Source of the DNA: Blastopirellula marina DSM 3645
Lineage (GTDB): Bacteria > Planctomycetota > Planctomycetia > Pirellulales > Pirellulaceae
NCBI RefSeq assembly: GCF_000153105.1
Contig: NZ_CH672377.1
Location: 1,334,405 to 1,398,404 of the forward strand
Direction: 5' to 3'
DNA length: 64,000 nucleotides
The notes under the pieces are model-generated. The model was given only the letters and a program-made list of their open reading frames with translations, did not search any database and was not told the origin of the DNA. A program made the position numbers and the translations under genes. Shown one piece after another: positions 46,995 to 56,813 of this stretch. Position 1 is the first letter of the stretch. Every line of letters starts with the position of its first letter.

Positions 46995-47549
46995 TTAGTT
47001 GTATTGGTTCATGCAGTACTTGAGGTCGTGAGCGATCCAGTCCGCTACGCCGCGTATTGCGCGATCCAGCGTAAAGTCGATCTCGGCCCGCTCTTGGGGA
47101 GCAAACTTCCCCAGGACGAAACTGGTGACGTCTCTCGATTGCGGCAATGGACCAATGCCGATCCGCAATCGGGGCACATCATTCGTCCCCACTTTGCGAA
47201 GGATATCCGCCAGCCCTTTTTGGCCGCCGGCAGAACCTCCGCTGCGAAACCTCAATGTGCCGACTGGCAAGTTGAAGTCGTCGCAAACGACCAGCACCGA
47301 CTCGCTGGGCAGCTTGAAAAAATCCAAAGCGGCCCGGACGCTTGTCCCGCTGTTATTCATAAAGGTGTGAGGGTAAAGAAGAATCGTCTTCTCTTCTCCC
47401 ACGCCAAGTTCGAGGATATTTCCGTTGAATTTGGCTCTCGGCGTAACGCCTGATCCGGCGGCGAAGCGATCCAGCGCCTCGAAACCGACGTTGTGCCGTG
47501 TTTTGTCGTATTTAGGTCCGGGATTTCCGAGACCCACTACCAATTTCAT
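46995..47549 (-). CDS. pth: peptidyl-tRNA hydrolase
   Basis: 184 residues from the ATG at 47549 (MKLVVGLGNPGPKYDKTRHNVG). Catalytic His in TRHNVG, Asn/Asp residues in NNSG and CDDFNLPVG, and GGSAGGQKGL. Frees tRNA from peptidyl-tRNA that drops off ribosomes. In-frame upstream extension overlaps the rplY gene and is not used. Part of the ribosomal cluster, 26 bases after rplY. Confidence 0.96.
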   Translation of the reverse strand: MKLVVGLGNPGPKYDKTRHNVGFEALDRFAAGSGVTPRAKFNGNILELGVGEEKTILLYPHTFMNNSGTSVRAALDFFKLPSESVLVVCDDFNLPVGTLRFRSGGSAGGQKGLADILRKVGTNDVPRLRIGIGPLPQSRDVTSFVLGKFAPQERAEIDFTLDRAIRGVADWIAHDLKYCMNQYN

Positions 47550-47575
47550 GCCGCATTCAAGCTTGACTGCTAGGA

Positions 47576-47848
47576 CTAGCGGTAAAAATCGATGTGTTGG
47601 ACGTCGACGCCAAACGTGTCCCACTGAATGTCCCGCATCACCACGTTGCCCGTGACGTCGCCAGCCAATTCAATGTTCTTCACTTTGTGGCGAACGATCG
47701 CCGCAAACTCGTCGGCACAAACTTCCAACGACACAGACTCTTGCCCGTTGCCGTATAGCACAGCCGGGATTTTGCCAGCGTTACGCAGGCGACGGTTGTT
47801 AAGCTTGCCCGTCAGCTCACGCTTTTTAACGTTCAGCACTTCGGCCAT
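47576..47848 (-). CDS. rplY: 50S ribosomal protein bL25 (short form)
   Basis: 90 residues from the ATG at 47848, with GAGGG before it. KRELTGKLNNRRLRNAGKIPAVLYG and the end QHIDFYR fit the single-domain bL25 of the E. coli type, which ends at HIDFVR; the long TL5/CTC form would continue for ~100 residues. Binds 5S rRNA. It is first gene of the rplY-pth-rpsF-ssb-rplI cluster. Confidence 0.93.
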   Translation of the reverse strand: MAEVLNVKKRELTGKLNNRRLRNAGKIPAVLYGNGQESVSLEVCADEFAAIVRHKVKNIELAGDVTGNVVMRDIQWDTFGVDVQHIDFYR

Positions 47849-48204
47849 CGGAACCCTCAAAACTCAATTGTCTTATATGGTTATTCCGCCGCATTTCACA
47901 GCTTCGGCGGAGTCAAAAGCTTCTCTTGCGACTCTTGAGAGAATCGGAAACACGTTATTTTGCCAGATGTTTTGGGGTTTACAAGCCCAAACAACGGTCT
48001 GCGGTGGGAAAACGCAGCCGATCCGCCGCAATTGTCCCTAATTGCTAAGTTGTTGTCGCGCCATACGATAGCAACGATTAACCAATTTCACCGCTGGTTT
48101 TCTCAAACTTTGGGGCCCGCCGGTTCGTCATTTGCCTCAGGCGATGTTCCTGAATAGGCTAAAATACATGATGCCGGGACACTACACCATTTAGAGGGGA
48201 GACC
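47849..48204. other. intergenic region between rplY and the DUF1559 genes
   Basis: 356 bases between divergent genes; no coding frame that I can support. It must hold the ribosomal-cluster promoter (leftward). A weak TAAAAT at 48160-48165 might serve the DUF1559 gene (rightward), without a good -35. Confidence 0.5.
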
Positions 48205-49185
48205 GTGATCGCTCGCGGCCGTGCTGGTTTTACGCTCGTCGAGCTTTTGGTCGTGATCGCGATCATTGCGATCTTGATTGCGCTGCTTCTTCCCGCGGTA
48301 CAGATGGCTCGCGAAGCGGCTCGCCGGATCCAGTGCACCAATCACCTGAAGCAAATCGGCCTCGGTTGGCACAATCACCACGATACCTTCCGATTTTTCC
48401 CGACTGGTGGTTATTCGCAAAGCGTTCACCCCTCCTTCACCGGCGGTCGTCCCGAAGCGGGCGAACGCCAAGCAGCCGGCTGGGCTTTTCAGATCTTGCC
48501 GTTCCTCGAACAGCAAGCGATCCATGAAGGTGCCGGCGGCGCCACCGACCTGGAGCGTTCGTCCAATGCGATCGGCGGCGTGATCCCGGGCTACTATTGT
48601 CCGTCGCGACGCCAACCTTACGCCAAGGCGCTGACGAATGACTTCTTTTGCATGGGGCCAGATCACGCTTCGTTGCCGGCTAGCGCTAGTCGAAAGCTGA
48701 CGCATGGCCAGACCGACTACGCCGCATCCAATGCGGATGGAACAGGCATCTTGTCGCATACCTGGCCGGGAGCCTCCTCCGCCAGTTGTCCCACCGACAC
48801 CGGCAGCATGAAGAAGAACCTACTGCGATTCGCCGATGCAACCGACGGTACTTCCCAAACGCTGCTCGTCGCCGAGAAGAAAGTGAATCGCTCGAAGATT
48901 GGCAGCGAATCGGAACGTGAGTCGGAAGGAGACAACGCCGGTTATGTATCGGGTTGGGTTCCCGGCACTTCGCACAATTTCGACACGGTTCGCTCCACAA
49001 CGCTTGACCCTCGACCAGATGCGTTGAACACGGACGGACAACAACGCTTCGGCTCTTCTCACCCCGGCGGATTTACCGCATTGCTTCTCGACGGCAGCGT
49101 GCGATTCATTCCATTCACGGTCGACATGACCGCTTTCGCCAATCTGGGCGCTCGCAGCGACGGCAATCCGGTCAGCCTCGACTAG
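48205..49185 (+). CDS. DUF1559 prepilin-like protein (copy 1)
   Basis: 326 residues from a GTG start after AGAGGGGAG. The N-terminus is a type IV prepilin signal: basic head, cleavage site Gly8-Phe9, Glu at mature position 5, and a hydrophobic helix ([20 protein letters not shown]). Then [16 protein letters not shown] and a large C-terminal beta domain, ending with the H-x9-DG signature ([12 protein letters not shown]). It would be cut by a prepilin peptidase and sit in the envelope. These proteins occur in hundreds of copies per planctomycete genome; function is unknown. Paralogous to the next gene. Confidence 0.95.
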   Translation: MIARGRAGFTLVELLVVIAIIAILIALLLPAVQMAREAARRIQCTNHLKQIGLGWHNHHDTFRFFPTGGYSQSVHPSFTGGRPEAGERQAAGWAFQILPFLEQQAIHEGAGGATDLERSSNAIGGVIPGYYCPSRRQPYAKALTNDFFCMGPDHASLPASASRKLTHGQTDYAASNADGTGILSHTWPGASSASCPTDTGSMKKNLLRFADATDGTSQTLLVAEKKVNRSKIGSESERESEGDNAGYVSGWVPGTSHNFDTVRSTTLDPRPDALNTDGQQRFGSSHPGGFTALLLDGSVRFIPFTVDMTAFANLGARSDGNPVSLD

Positions 49186-49457
49186 AGAATCTGCTTCTCG
49201 ACTGCCGGCAAGTAACCCACTGGTGCGGTCTCTTCGCCGCCTGGAAGTCGATGCAGAGATCGCATCCGCATCTTTCGTAATTCGTAAATAGCGATGCGTT
49301 GATACGTCCCGAATCAGTTGCGGCTGCGCCAACCAGATTCTCGTACGATCGACTTTAATTGTCTGCAAATCTTGACCGGTTCTTTGCCGACTCTGGCGAC
49401 CAGCGTTAGCTTGAAAATTAGTCCAAGCCGCGACACCTCCAAATTTTGAGAACTGCT

Positions 49458-50456
49458 ATGATCGCCCGGGGCCGTACTGGTTTTACGCTGGTCGAGCTTC
49501 TAGTCGTGATTGCGATCATCGCCATTTTGATTGGGCTTCTACTGCCCGCTGTCCAGATGGCCCGCGAGGCCGCTCGTCGCATCGAATGCGCGAACCATCT
49601 GAAGCAAATCGGTCTCGCTTGGCACTACCACCATGACACCTATCAGTTTTTCCCGGCAGGCGGGTACGCGTATGACCTGCACCCGACGTTTACGGATGGA
49701 AAACCAGAAATCGCCGAGCGTCAGGCAGCCGGCTGGCCCTTTCAAATCTTGCCCTTCGTGGAGCAACAAGCCGTGCATGAAGGGGGCTCTGGAACGAGCG
49801 ATCATGATCGCGCAATTTTCGCCACCGCCGCGACCATTCCGATCTATTTTTGTCCAACTCGGCGTCGACCGCTGGCAAAAGGACCGTCCAACGACTTTTA
49901 CTGCCGCCTGAAAAATAACGGCGACTATGCTGAGAGTCTTGACGAAACTCCGATCGTGCGCGGCCTAATTGATTATGCCGCCGCAAATCAAGAGGGAACC
50001 GGCATGATTACGCGGACCTGGGGAGTTGATGTCACTTGCCCTCCTCCACCACCAGATGTCCCCTACCCCATCGACGTCCAAAAAAATTTGCTCCGTTTTG
50101 TCAACGCGAGCGATGGGACGACCAACACGTTGCTGATTGCCGAAAAGAAAGTGGCGCTGGATGACGCCGACAATGAATCGGTATCGACCACCTATCCCGA
50201 CAAACTTGGTTATGCCGCCGGTTGGGAAGGACCCAGCGATCCGTCCACGTTCGCCAACGTACGAGCCACAACGCTGGTTCCCACGCGTGACGCTCAAGGC
50301 GAAGCGGGCCAGAAGCGATTCGGCTCGGCGCATCCCAGCACTTTCAACGCGCTATTGCTTGATGGCAGCGTTCGTGCTCTTCCGTATACGATTGATCTAG
50401 AGGTGTTCTCGAACCTCGGCAATCGCAACGACGGCAACCAGGTTAGCTTCCACTAA
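49458..50456 (+). CDS. DUF1559 prepilin-like protein (copy 2)
   Basis: 332 residues from the ATG at 49458. Same plan as the preceding gene: [17 protein letters not shown] start with Gly8-Phe9 cleavage, [16 protein letters not shown], and [12 protein letters not shown] near the end. The two share order and many motifs (QILPF-EQQA-HEG) and look like a tandem duplication that has diverged in the middle. Ribosome site weak. No terminator of its own is evident; the pil operon converges from the right. Confidence 0.95.
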   Translation: MIARGRTGFTLVELLVVIAIIAILIGLLLPAVQMAREAARRIECANHLKQIGLAWHYHHDTYQFFPAGGYAYDLHPTFTDGKPEIAERQAAGWPFQILPFVEQQAVHEGGSGTSDHDRAIFATAATIPIYFCPTRRRPLAKGPSNDFYCRLKNNGDYAESLDETPIVRGLIDYAAANQEGTGMITRTWGVDVTCPPPPPDVPYPIDVQKNLLRFVNASDGTTNTLLIAEKKVALDDADNESVSTTYPDKLGYAAGWEGPSDPSTFANVRATTLVPTRDAQGEAGQKRFGSAHPSTFNALLLDGSVRALPYTIDLEVFSNLGNRNDGNQVSFH

Positions 50457-50677
50457 GCAACACCGGCGTTACCCATGCGTCCAATCGGGCGCCGCCGATT
50501 TCTGCATTTTCAGTACGACTCGCCGCGATGTATTCCACTTTACGTCGCGCTCGCAAAGCGGATTCTTCCTCGGTTTTATCCGTAAGTAGGCGGTACTCGT
50601 CACAGCGCCATGCAATCGCGTCAAAACTTGCGCTGCTGGCTACCAATTGAACTGTTTCCACGTTTCGGTCGGCGCAT

Positions 50678-50709
50678 AAAAAAGAGCGCCGCCCAAGTGG
50701 GCGACGCTC
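50678..50709 (-). terminator. rho-independent terminator of the pil-like operon
   Basis: GAGCGcCGCCC (50684-50694) and GGGCGaCGCTC (50699-50709) form an 11-base stem with one mismatch and a four-base loop; six T's follow on the minus strand (50683-50678). Confidence 0.8.
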
Positions 50710-50745
50710 CGAATCGCATTTACATTTTACCAGTTGCGAAGCGAA

Positions 50746-52881
50746 CTACTCTCGCCCACGCCCGCGACCGCGCCGGCCGCCTTCCTCCATCCCTTCGCCA
50801 TAACCGTAGGGATCGTCGGAACCGCCGGACGTCTTCTTCACCTCGGGCGGAGTGAAGTCAAACAGCGAGAAGTCTTGGCGGTCATTCAGTTCTTTATGAA
50901 TCGTGATGTTCCCCCTGGCGTCCATGACCAGAATCTCGCCGGGGCTCATCAGCGCTTCGTTTTCAGCAGGGTCACGATATCGTCCCGGCAGCGAGTCGCC
51001 GCCGCGCATATCAAGCACGACCGCATTGGTCTTCATCTCGTAGTCTTCTTTCTTATCGAACATCAGCGTGCCGGGATTCAAGGTCCACAAATCGTCGATC
51101 ACATTGACCGAATCGCCTCGTTCGACTGACATTTTCTGGGTCGACAAAATCCCTTCCGCCTCATCCCAGGCGACGCCCAATACGGTCGCTTGAGGCTCAC
51201 GCAGATTCAAAAGCCGACTGTTTCCGTCATTGGATCGTTGCTCACGACCTGTCTTCACGCTGCCGGCGATGACGGTCGATTCGATCGTCGTCTTCACCGC
51301 GGAACTCGGTGTCGAGTAGTCAGTTTCCAATCGCGACGCTTTGCTCAGTTTCACCGGATCTTGACCAGCTTCCTGCTTCTTCTGAGCGATGCGAGCCAGC
51401 GTTTCACGGCTGAGCGTCACCGAAGAAGGAGCCATGTTCGAGCCTCGCCCCTGCTGGGCGTTCCCCTGCGGCATCGCCGGATTGTTCGGGTCCTCGAGCC
51501 AGAGATTGACTTGGTACTGGTACTGCGTGTTTCCCTTGACGGTGGTGTCATAGAAGCGGAACATCTTCTCTTTCGAATAGCCCGATGCGTTCCCTCCCAT
51601 GCCGCCCTCACCGCCATACATTCCGCCGCGTCCCCCCATACCGCCGCGTCCCCCCATACCGCCGCGACCTCCCTTGCCGCGTCGACCTGCGCCGCGACCT
51701 TCCATCATTTCGCCGCCGCCATAGCCTGGCATGCCGCCGTAGCCGCCCATGCCGCCGGGAAATCCGCCTTCACCCATTCCGCCGCGTCCCCCTTGATTGG
51801 CGAACCCAGGGAAGAAAGCGGAGTCAGCGTTGAAGTCAGGCACTTGCGGAGAAGGCATCATCCCTTCCGCGGTCTCCATGCCGCCGTATTCTCCCATGCC
51901 TCCGCCATAGCCGCCTTCGCCCAGCATTCCGCCCTGCATCGCAGGCAACCATTTTGGCACCTCCGAATGCCGTGCGTACTCGGCCGGATCGACCAACAGC
52001 ATCGGCGCGATCGGGAAAGTGAGCAGCGGATGCGCGTATTCGGGGGGGATCACTTCCTCAGGACGGAAGGCCCATTTGATCGCATCGGCGAAGGCCAATT
52101 GCGGCACCAGATCTTTGTATTCGCCCCACTTGCCGTCAGGCGACAGCTCACGACGACGCACGCCGAAACCGATGTATTTCGGCACGTCACGTTGCGGATC
52201 GTAGCCGGCGGCGTCGAGCAGTGCGGCGTCAAATTCATCCCATTGTTTTTCAAACGGAATTAATCCGGTAATCACGACAAAGTGTTTCCCTTCGATACGC
52301 GTGCCGGCCGTCGCTCGAGCGGGTCCAAATCGCTTTTGCTGCTCCGGAGTCATGACCGGGGGCATATCTTTCGACTGGCGTCCGCTGGGGCCATACTCCA
52401 TTCCGCCGCCGAAACCGCCTGCGTCCATCATTTCGCCTCCCCGGCCAGCGGCGAGTCCCGCCATGCGTTTGTCGTCATAGACAAACGGGGCGAAGCCGGC
52501 CTTCGCTTCCAGCTTTTCAACCGTCAGCACTTTGGGATCGACACGTTTTTGAATTGATTGATACATCGGCGGGCCGAACTCGCTCATCGCCGCATAGTTG
52601 CTGATGTTGATCGGGTTCTGGGCCAACTCGGCGCGTTGCTCGTAGACCGGATCGGTCCAGCGCTTCTTCTCGACCGACGCCCATTCCGAGCTGTTGATAT
52701 TTGCGGAAGCTTGATCAGCGACTCGTTTCACCTCATCCGGCGTCACGCTGATCCCTTCGCGCTGCGCGCCGAAGTAGATGAACGTCACGACCAGCAACAC
52801 TGCTACGCCGAAGACGATCTTTTCAATGTGTAAGATCAGCTTCGATTTCATGCCGCCGCTTTGCAAATCTAATTTTTGCAT
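50746..52881 (-). CDS. membrane-anchored Gly/Met-rich protein of the pil-like operon
   Basis: 711 residues. Short cytoplasmic head, one membrane helix (about 22-42: EKIVFGVAVLLVVTFIYFG), then a large extracytoplasmic part. Between about 325 and 440 it is very rich in Gly, Met and Arg (GGMGGRGGMGG type). More ordered sequence on both sides includes FVVITGLIPFEKQWDEFDAAL and a C-terminal GEILVMDARGNITIHKELND, and the end is Arg/Gly. By position it is where PilP/PilQ partner genes would stand, but I see no PilP motif. Third gene after pilM-pilN and the 514-residue gene, 83 bases behind. Confidence 0.65.
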   Translation of the reverse strand: MQKLDLQSGGMKSKLILHIEKIVFGVAVLLVVTFIYFGAQREGISVTPDEVKRVADQASANINSSEWASVEKKRWTDPVYEQRAELAQNPINISNYAAMSEFGPPMYQSIQKRVDPKVLTVEKLEAKAGFAPFVYDDKRMAGLAAGRGGEMMDAGGFGGGMEYGPSGRQSKDMPPVMTPEQQKRFGPARATAGTRIEGKHFVVITGLIPFEKQWDEFDAALLDAAGYDPQRDVPKYIGFGVRRRELSPDGKWGEYKDLVPQLAFADAIKWAFRPEEVIPPEYAHPLLTFPIAPMLLVDPAEYARHSEVPKWLPAMQGGMLGEGGYGGGMGEYGGMETAEGMMPSPQVPDFNADSAFFPGFANQGGRGGMGEGGFPGGMGGYGGMPGYGGGEMMEGRGAGRRGKGGRGGMGGRGGMGGRGGMYGGEGGMGGNASGYSKEKMFRFYDTTVKGNTQYQYQVNLWLEDPNNPAMPQGNAQQGRGSNMAPSSVTLSRETLARIAQKKQEAGQDPVKLSKASRLETDYSTPSSAVKTTIESTVIAGSVKTGREQRSNDGNSRLLNLREPQATVLGVAWDEAEGILSTQKMSVERGDSVNVIDDLWTLNPGTLMFDKKEDYEMKTNAVVLDMRGGDSLPGRYRDPAENEALMSPGEILVMDARGNITIHKELNDRQDFSLFDFTPPEVKKTSGGSDDPYGYGEGMEEGGRRGRGRGRE
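51623..51676. repeat. 18-base tandem repeat coding for Gly/Met-rich segment
   Basis: CCGCCGCGTCCCCCCATA occurs at 51623-51640 and 51641-51658, followed by a diverged third unit (51659-51676). It encodes repeats of the M-G-G-R-G-G type on the minus strand and probably changes length by slippage. Confidence 0.75.
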
Positions 52882-52964
52882 GTCGTAGTTCCCTCACCTT
52901 TTGGGAAGTCGCTTCCCCGCATGTTCCGTAACTTCAATTATCCGCCGCGCTCAACTCACGCAAA

Positions 52965-54509
52965 CTAGCGAACCGCGGAGGACCGCATCGCGGTCTCGCC
53001 GTCGGTGCTTTCGCCATCTGCCGATTCGCTTTCGTCAGTAATTCCCAACAGCTCTTTGTTCACAGGATTGTAAATGTAAACAATGCCGTAAATCTCGATC
53101 GGCACGTCGTACCGATTGTCGGCTTTTTGCTGCCCGCCGCCCGGCATGCCGGAGTAGGATTCGGATTCATAACCGCCACCTCCTTCAAAGCCGCTATAAC
53201 CGCCGCCGTAGGCGCCGCCGCTGCGGCTTCCGGCGGTCGGATTCAAACGCAACTGGCGCACTTCCAACATCAAATCGGCGTTGCCGCACTCGACCAACAG
53301 CTTGTCAATTTTGCGTTGATCGATCGTGATCCGCATGCGTACCGGCAGACGTTTGGCCACCGCCAAATAATAGTCTTCGGAGGTGGGTGCGGTCATCGCG
53401 GTTTTCAGCGTTTCGGCATCGATCTTTTTGTAGTCTTTATCCACATAGCGAAATTGGGCTGGATCGATCGGGGCCATCGCGCCTCCCATCATTCCTCCTT
53501 CGCCATAGGGGCTATCCATTCCATCCATCCCCTCTTCCATCATCATGTCGGGATCCATGCCGTCCATGCCGCCCATCATGCCGTCCATTCCCATCATGCC
53601 GTCTTCACCAGCGGCGGCGATCATGGGAGGCTTTTCGAGCTGGATCCGGAGCGTAGCCACTCCTTTACCGAGCTCGATCGCTTCGATTCTTTTAATCGCT
53701 GCGAGATGGTGCTCGGTCGTATCGCCGTTGACCGCTTTAATGATTCGCATCAGGTTTTCGAGCACCCAGAGGTCTTCCTGGGCGTACAAAACTTCGCGCG
53801 GCGTAGGACGATTATTCGGACGTTTCGACCAGTCGAAATTTTCGGACTGAATCTTCTGTTGGTTCGCCGAATCCCATTCGACCACTGGACGCTTCACTAA
53901 CCCAACTCCGCCGATGCCGCCGGCGCCCATGGGACCTCCGCCTTCAAAGGCGTAATCCGTGGCGCTATAGGTTTCCATGCCGCGGCCCCCGCCTTCTTGG
54001 GCAGTCCACTTGGCGTCAATGATTTCGGCCAACTTGGGCAACTCTTCCTTGATATAGTCGCGATAAAGTTCGCATAACGAGGTCGTCAGGCCGGTCCGCC
54101 CCTTGACCAGTTCTTCGTCCAGCGCCGCTTCGATGGGACGATTTTGCAACACGGAATTAACGGTCGCGGCAAAATCGATTCGTCCGGCGTTCAGTTCTTT
54201 CGGCCAGACCAATTCTTTTTGCTGCGACTCCCATTGGTACTGCCAGCTTTTGGCGATGTCTTGGCGATAGCGCTGCAGCCATTCTTCCATCCCGGCAGCG
54301 AACTTCTCGTTCGGATGCTCGGCAGTTGTCGCGATCATTTGCGCCGAACTTTTCTTCGCTTCGATCGCCGATTTTTGCTTCGCCAGATCGGCGTCGATTG
54401 ACATCGACGCGTACATCCAGACGCCCAATGACACGCAAAGCACCGTTCCGGTCAGGACCCAGAATCCGTACTTCTTCATCATCATGAGAAAGACGCGAAC
54501 TTTATCCAT
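52965..54509 (-). CDS. PilO-like inner-membrane protein with Met/Gly/Asp-rich insert
   Basis: 514 residues. Cytoplasmic head, one membrane helix (about 14-34: YGFWVLTGTVLCVSLGVWMY), then a coiled-coil region (about 36-90) and a periplasmic domain. This layout fits PilO/GspM-type proteins, though sequence likeness is weak. Between about 298 and 345 comes a low-complexity Met/Gly/Asp segment (MMGMDGMMGGMDGMDPDM), and a Gly/Ser/Tyr stretch lies near 435-465. It starts three bases after the stop of pilM-pilN, so it is translationally linked. Confidence 0.65.
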   Translation of the reverse strand: MDKVRVFLMMMKKYGFWVLTGTVLCVSLGVWMYASMSIDADLAKQKSAIEAKKSSAQMIATTAEHPNEKFAAGMEEWLQRYRQDIAKSWQYQWESQQKELVWPKELNAGRIDFAATVNSVLQNRPIEAALDEELVKGRTGLTTSLCELYRDYIKEELPKLAEIIDAKWTAQEGGGRGMETYSATDYAFEGGGPMGAGGIGGVGLVKRPVVEWDSANQQKIQSENFDWSKRPNNRPTPREVLYAQEDLWVLENLMRIIKAVNGDTTEHHLAAIKRIEAIELGKGVATLRIQLEKPPMIAAAGEDGMMGMDGMMGGMDGMDPDMMMEEGMDGMDSPYGEGGMMGGAMAPIDPAQFRYVDKDYKKIDAETLKTAMTAPTSEDYYLAVAKRLPVRMRITIDQRKIDKLLVECGNADLMLEVRQLRLNPTAGSRSGGAYGGGYSGFEGGGGYESESYSGMPGGGQQKADNRYDVPIEIYGIVYIYNPVNKELLGITDESESADGESTDGETAMRSSAVR

Positions 54510-54512
54510 GGC

Positions 54513-56813
54513 TTAATAGCCCTCCTCGGCTAACGCGGCGGCCGCAGCTTCGGCCTCGGCTTCGGCTTGTATTTTTCTGTTTTCAATCCGTTTGCTCATC
54601 GGCGTCTCTTGCCAACAAAACTGGACGGTGAACTCGTAAACCTTGGCCGGAATTTTCGCCGGCACAATTTCGACTGTGCTTCCCATCGGCCCCATTGGCC
54701 CGCCTGGCGGCATTCCAGTCGCCATTAAGTCGCCGTTTTGGCTCATCGTCGCCGGATCGTAATCAGGGTTGTCGAGCATGACCGGTTTCGGCACGCTATC
54801 CAACACAATCACCGGATGCGAAATCCCCAATTCTTTCATGGTGATTTCGACCATTTGACCACTGCCGTCGTCCAGCATGATCGTGCCGGTATCCAACTGA
54901 TGAATCAGCGTATTGCGAACATACTGGGGCCCCGAGTTTTGCCGCGCATTGGTGCTATTGTGATAGTGCTTCCCCTTGAGCTGGATCACCCAACCGCTTT
55001 CGGTCGGCCCCGCTAATTCGTCGACGACCTCTCCATTTTCATCCACTTCGGCCATCGCCTCTTCGCCTTCGGCCTCACTGATTTCGGCGTTAGCCTCCGG
55101 CATTGCGGCATTGGCCGGCGCCGCTGCTCCGCTGGCGGCAGGTTGGCCTTCCTCGCCCATTGGCGCGGCCCCTTGCTCGTCAAGATCTTCCGGGGTCAAG
55201 CCTTCTTCGGCCGCAACTTCCAAACGCTTGCTATTTTCGACCGTTTGCCGGTATCTTTCGCGGACCCCTTCGGAGTACCAAAAACTGACGTCGGGGTAAT
55301 ACTTCGATTCGACGCTATCGATGTACAGAAACGGTCGCTCCTCGATCGGCGTTTTCCAGATGTCTTCCGGCTTTCCTTCAAACACCGGCAGCGACGCGGT
55401 CACGGCTCGCAACAGTTCAGGCCAGAGCCGGCGGTTTTCTTCGTTGCCGACAACGTAGTTGCCGATCGTCCTCAGATTCTCGGCATCGGTCATAAACTGA
55501 TCGTCAGCTGACTTGTGCCCGTTGCTTTTCCGTTCGACCTGCTCGACGGCGCTGATCGCGCTGGCGAATTTCTCTGGATCGGCCGTGTACCAAGCCTTCC
55601 AGTGGAAGAAGAAGTTGACCGTACAGGCCAACAGCAGTGCGGCGACCGCGGCGACCGCCCACGGCTTCTTCTCGCGAATCAAACGATCGACCAGAATCTC
55701 TTGCGGCAGCAGATTTGTTTGCAGACACGACTTGCGCAGCCCCTGCAAACACATGCCGTAGCAAGCGGCGAACGACATAATATTGTCGCGGAACGCCGCC
55801 GAAGAGGTGACTTCGGAACCTGACAGCTTTTGGAAACCGTCAATCTCCACCGCTTCGTATCCCAAGTTTTTGGCGAGATACGAGACCAGCCCCGGCAGCT
55901 TCATCGCATTGCCAACCGGCACGATTCGCGAGATTTTCGCTTTGCGGTCAAGCGTCTGGAAAAAGCCGATCGAACGCTGAATGTCGGTGACCAGCTCGTT
56001 GAACTTCGGCCGCATCGATTGGAAGATCAGCTTGGCGTCATCCGCTTCGCGAGCATGACGCTTCAGATGCTCCGCTTTGGCGAAGGTGAGCTTGAGGTCT
56101 TTGGTCAGCTGTTTCGTAAAGTGGTTACCGCCGATCGGCAAACTTCGTTGCCAAACGCGAAAGCCGTTGGTGATCACCAGGTCGGTCGTTTCGGTTCCCA
56201 TCGAGAGGATCACGTACGACTCTGGTTGATTGGCCGGATCGTACTCTTCCTTCGTCGGATTGGCCGTCAGCAAGTCGTGCGAGACGAAGTTATAGAGGGC
56301 CACCGGTGAGAGCTGGACATAATCGACATCGATACCGGCGTCCAAGAACGGCTGCAGCGAACGGAAGACTTGGTCCCGTTTCATCGCGAAAATGCCGATC
56401 TCGGTCTCCAGCGAAATTCCTTCGTCGACATGCGCGCCGGGCATTGCCTGAAAATCCCAGACGACCTCGTCCAGCGGGAACGGGATCTGCTGCTTCGCTT
56501 CGTATTTGACGATGTCGGGAATACGTTTCGCTTCGACCGGCGGCGCTTTGAAGAACCGCGCAAGTCCCGCTTGTCCCGGAACCGAAATCGCGACCTTGTC
56601 GTTTTTCAGCTCATTGCGTGACAAAAATTCCTTCAGCGCATCCCGAATCATCTGCTCCGGATTCGCGTCAGGCAGTGTCAACAGCTTCGGGTATTCGATG
56701 TAATCGAAGGCGTCGGCAACTAGCCAGAAACCATCATCATGCACCGTGCAGCGGAGCGCCTTGATCGCGGCGTGTCCGATGTCGATGCTCCAAACGCCTT
56801 TCCCAGCAGCCAT
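54513..56813 (-). CDS. pilM: fusion of PilM and PilN-like type IV pilus assembly proteins
   Basis: 766 residues. Residues 1-~360 are PilM, an actin-like ATPase fold: WSIDIGHAAIKAL (phosphate 1), ISVPGQ, YVILSMGTETTDLVI (phosphate 2), IVPVGNAMKLPGL (adenosine). At 366-370 comes TNLLP, matching the INLLP motif by which PilN binds PilM, then a membrane helix (384-403) and a periplasmic region with helices and a beta domain. In most bacteria these are two genes. The Glu/Ala-rich stretch near 555-610 is a linker. Ribosome site GAGG. First gene of the operon, with no other pilus genes present. Confidence 0.85.
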   Translation of the reverse strand: MAAGKGVWSIDIGHAAIKALRCTVHDDGFWLVADAFDYIEYPKLLTLPDANPEQMIRDALKEFLSRNELKNDKVAISVPGQAGLARFFKAPPVEAKRIPDIVKYEAKQQIPFPLDEVVWDFQAMPGAHVDEGISLETEIGIFAMKRDQVFRSLQPFLDAGIDVDYVQLSPVALYNFVSHDLLTANPTKEEYDPANQPESYVILSMGTETTDLVITNGFRVWQRSLPIGGNHFTKQLTKDLKLTFAKAEHLKRHAREADDAKLIFQSMRPKFNELVTDIQRSIGFFQTLDRKAKISRIVPVGNAMKLPGLVSYLAKNLGYEAVEIDGFQKLSGSEVTSSAAFRDNIMSFAACYGMCLQGLRKSCLQTNLLPQEILVDRLIREKKPWAVAAVAALLLACTVNFFFHWKAWYTADPEKFASAISAVEQVERKSNGHKSADDQFMTDAENLRTIGNYVVGNEENRRLWPELLRAVTASLPVFEGKPEDIWKTPIEERPFLYIDSVESKYYPDVSFWYSEGVRERYRQTVENSKRLEVAAEEGLTPEDLDEQGAAPMGEEGQPAASGAAAPANAAMPEANAEISEAEGEEAMAEVDENGEVVDELAGPTESGWVIQLKGKHYHNSTNARQNSGPQYVRNTLIHQLDTGTIMLDDGSGQMVEITMKELGISHPVIVLDSVPKPVMLDNPDYDPATMSQNGDLMATGMPPGGPMGPMGSTVEIVPAKIPAKVYEFTVQFCWQETPMSKRIENRKIQAEAEAEAAAAALAEEGY

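Noticed and set aside
50443-50661. A possible 72-residue minus-strand gene starting with GTG
   Set aside because: It lies after the pil-operon terminator, has no clear ribosome site, overlaps the end of the DUF1559 gene and matches no family I know. It cannot be fully excluded.
51190-52263. A His/Ala-rich 357-codon plus-strand frame
   Set aside because: It is the complement of the Gly/Met-rich repeats of the pil-operon gene.
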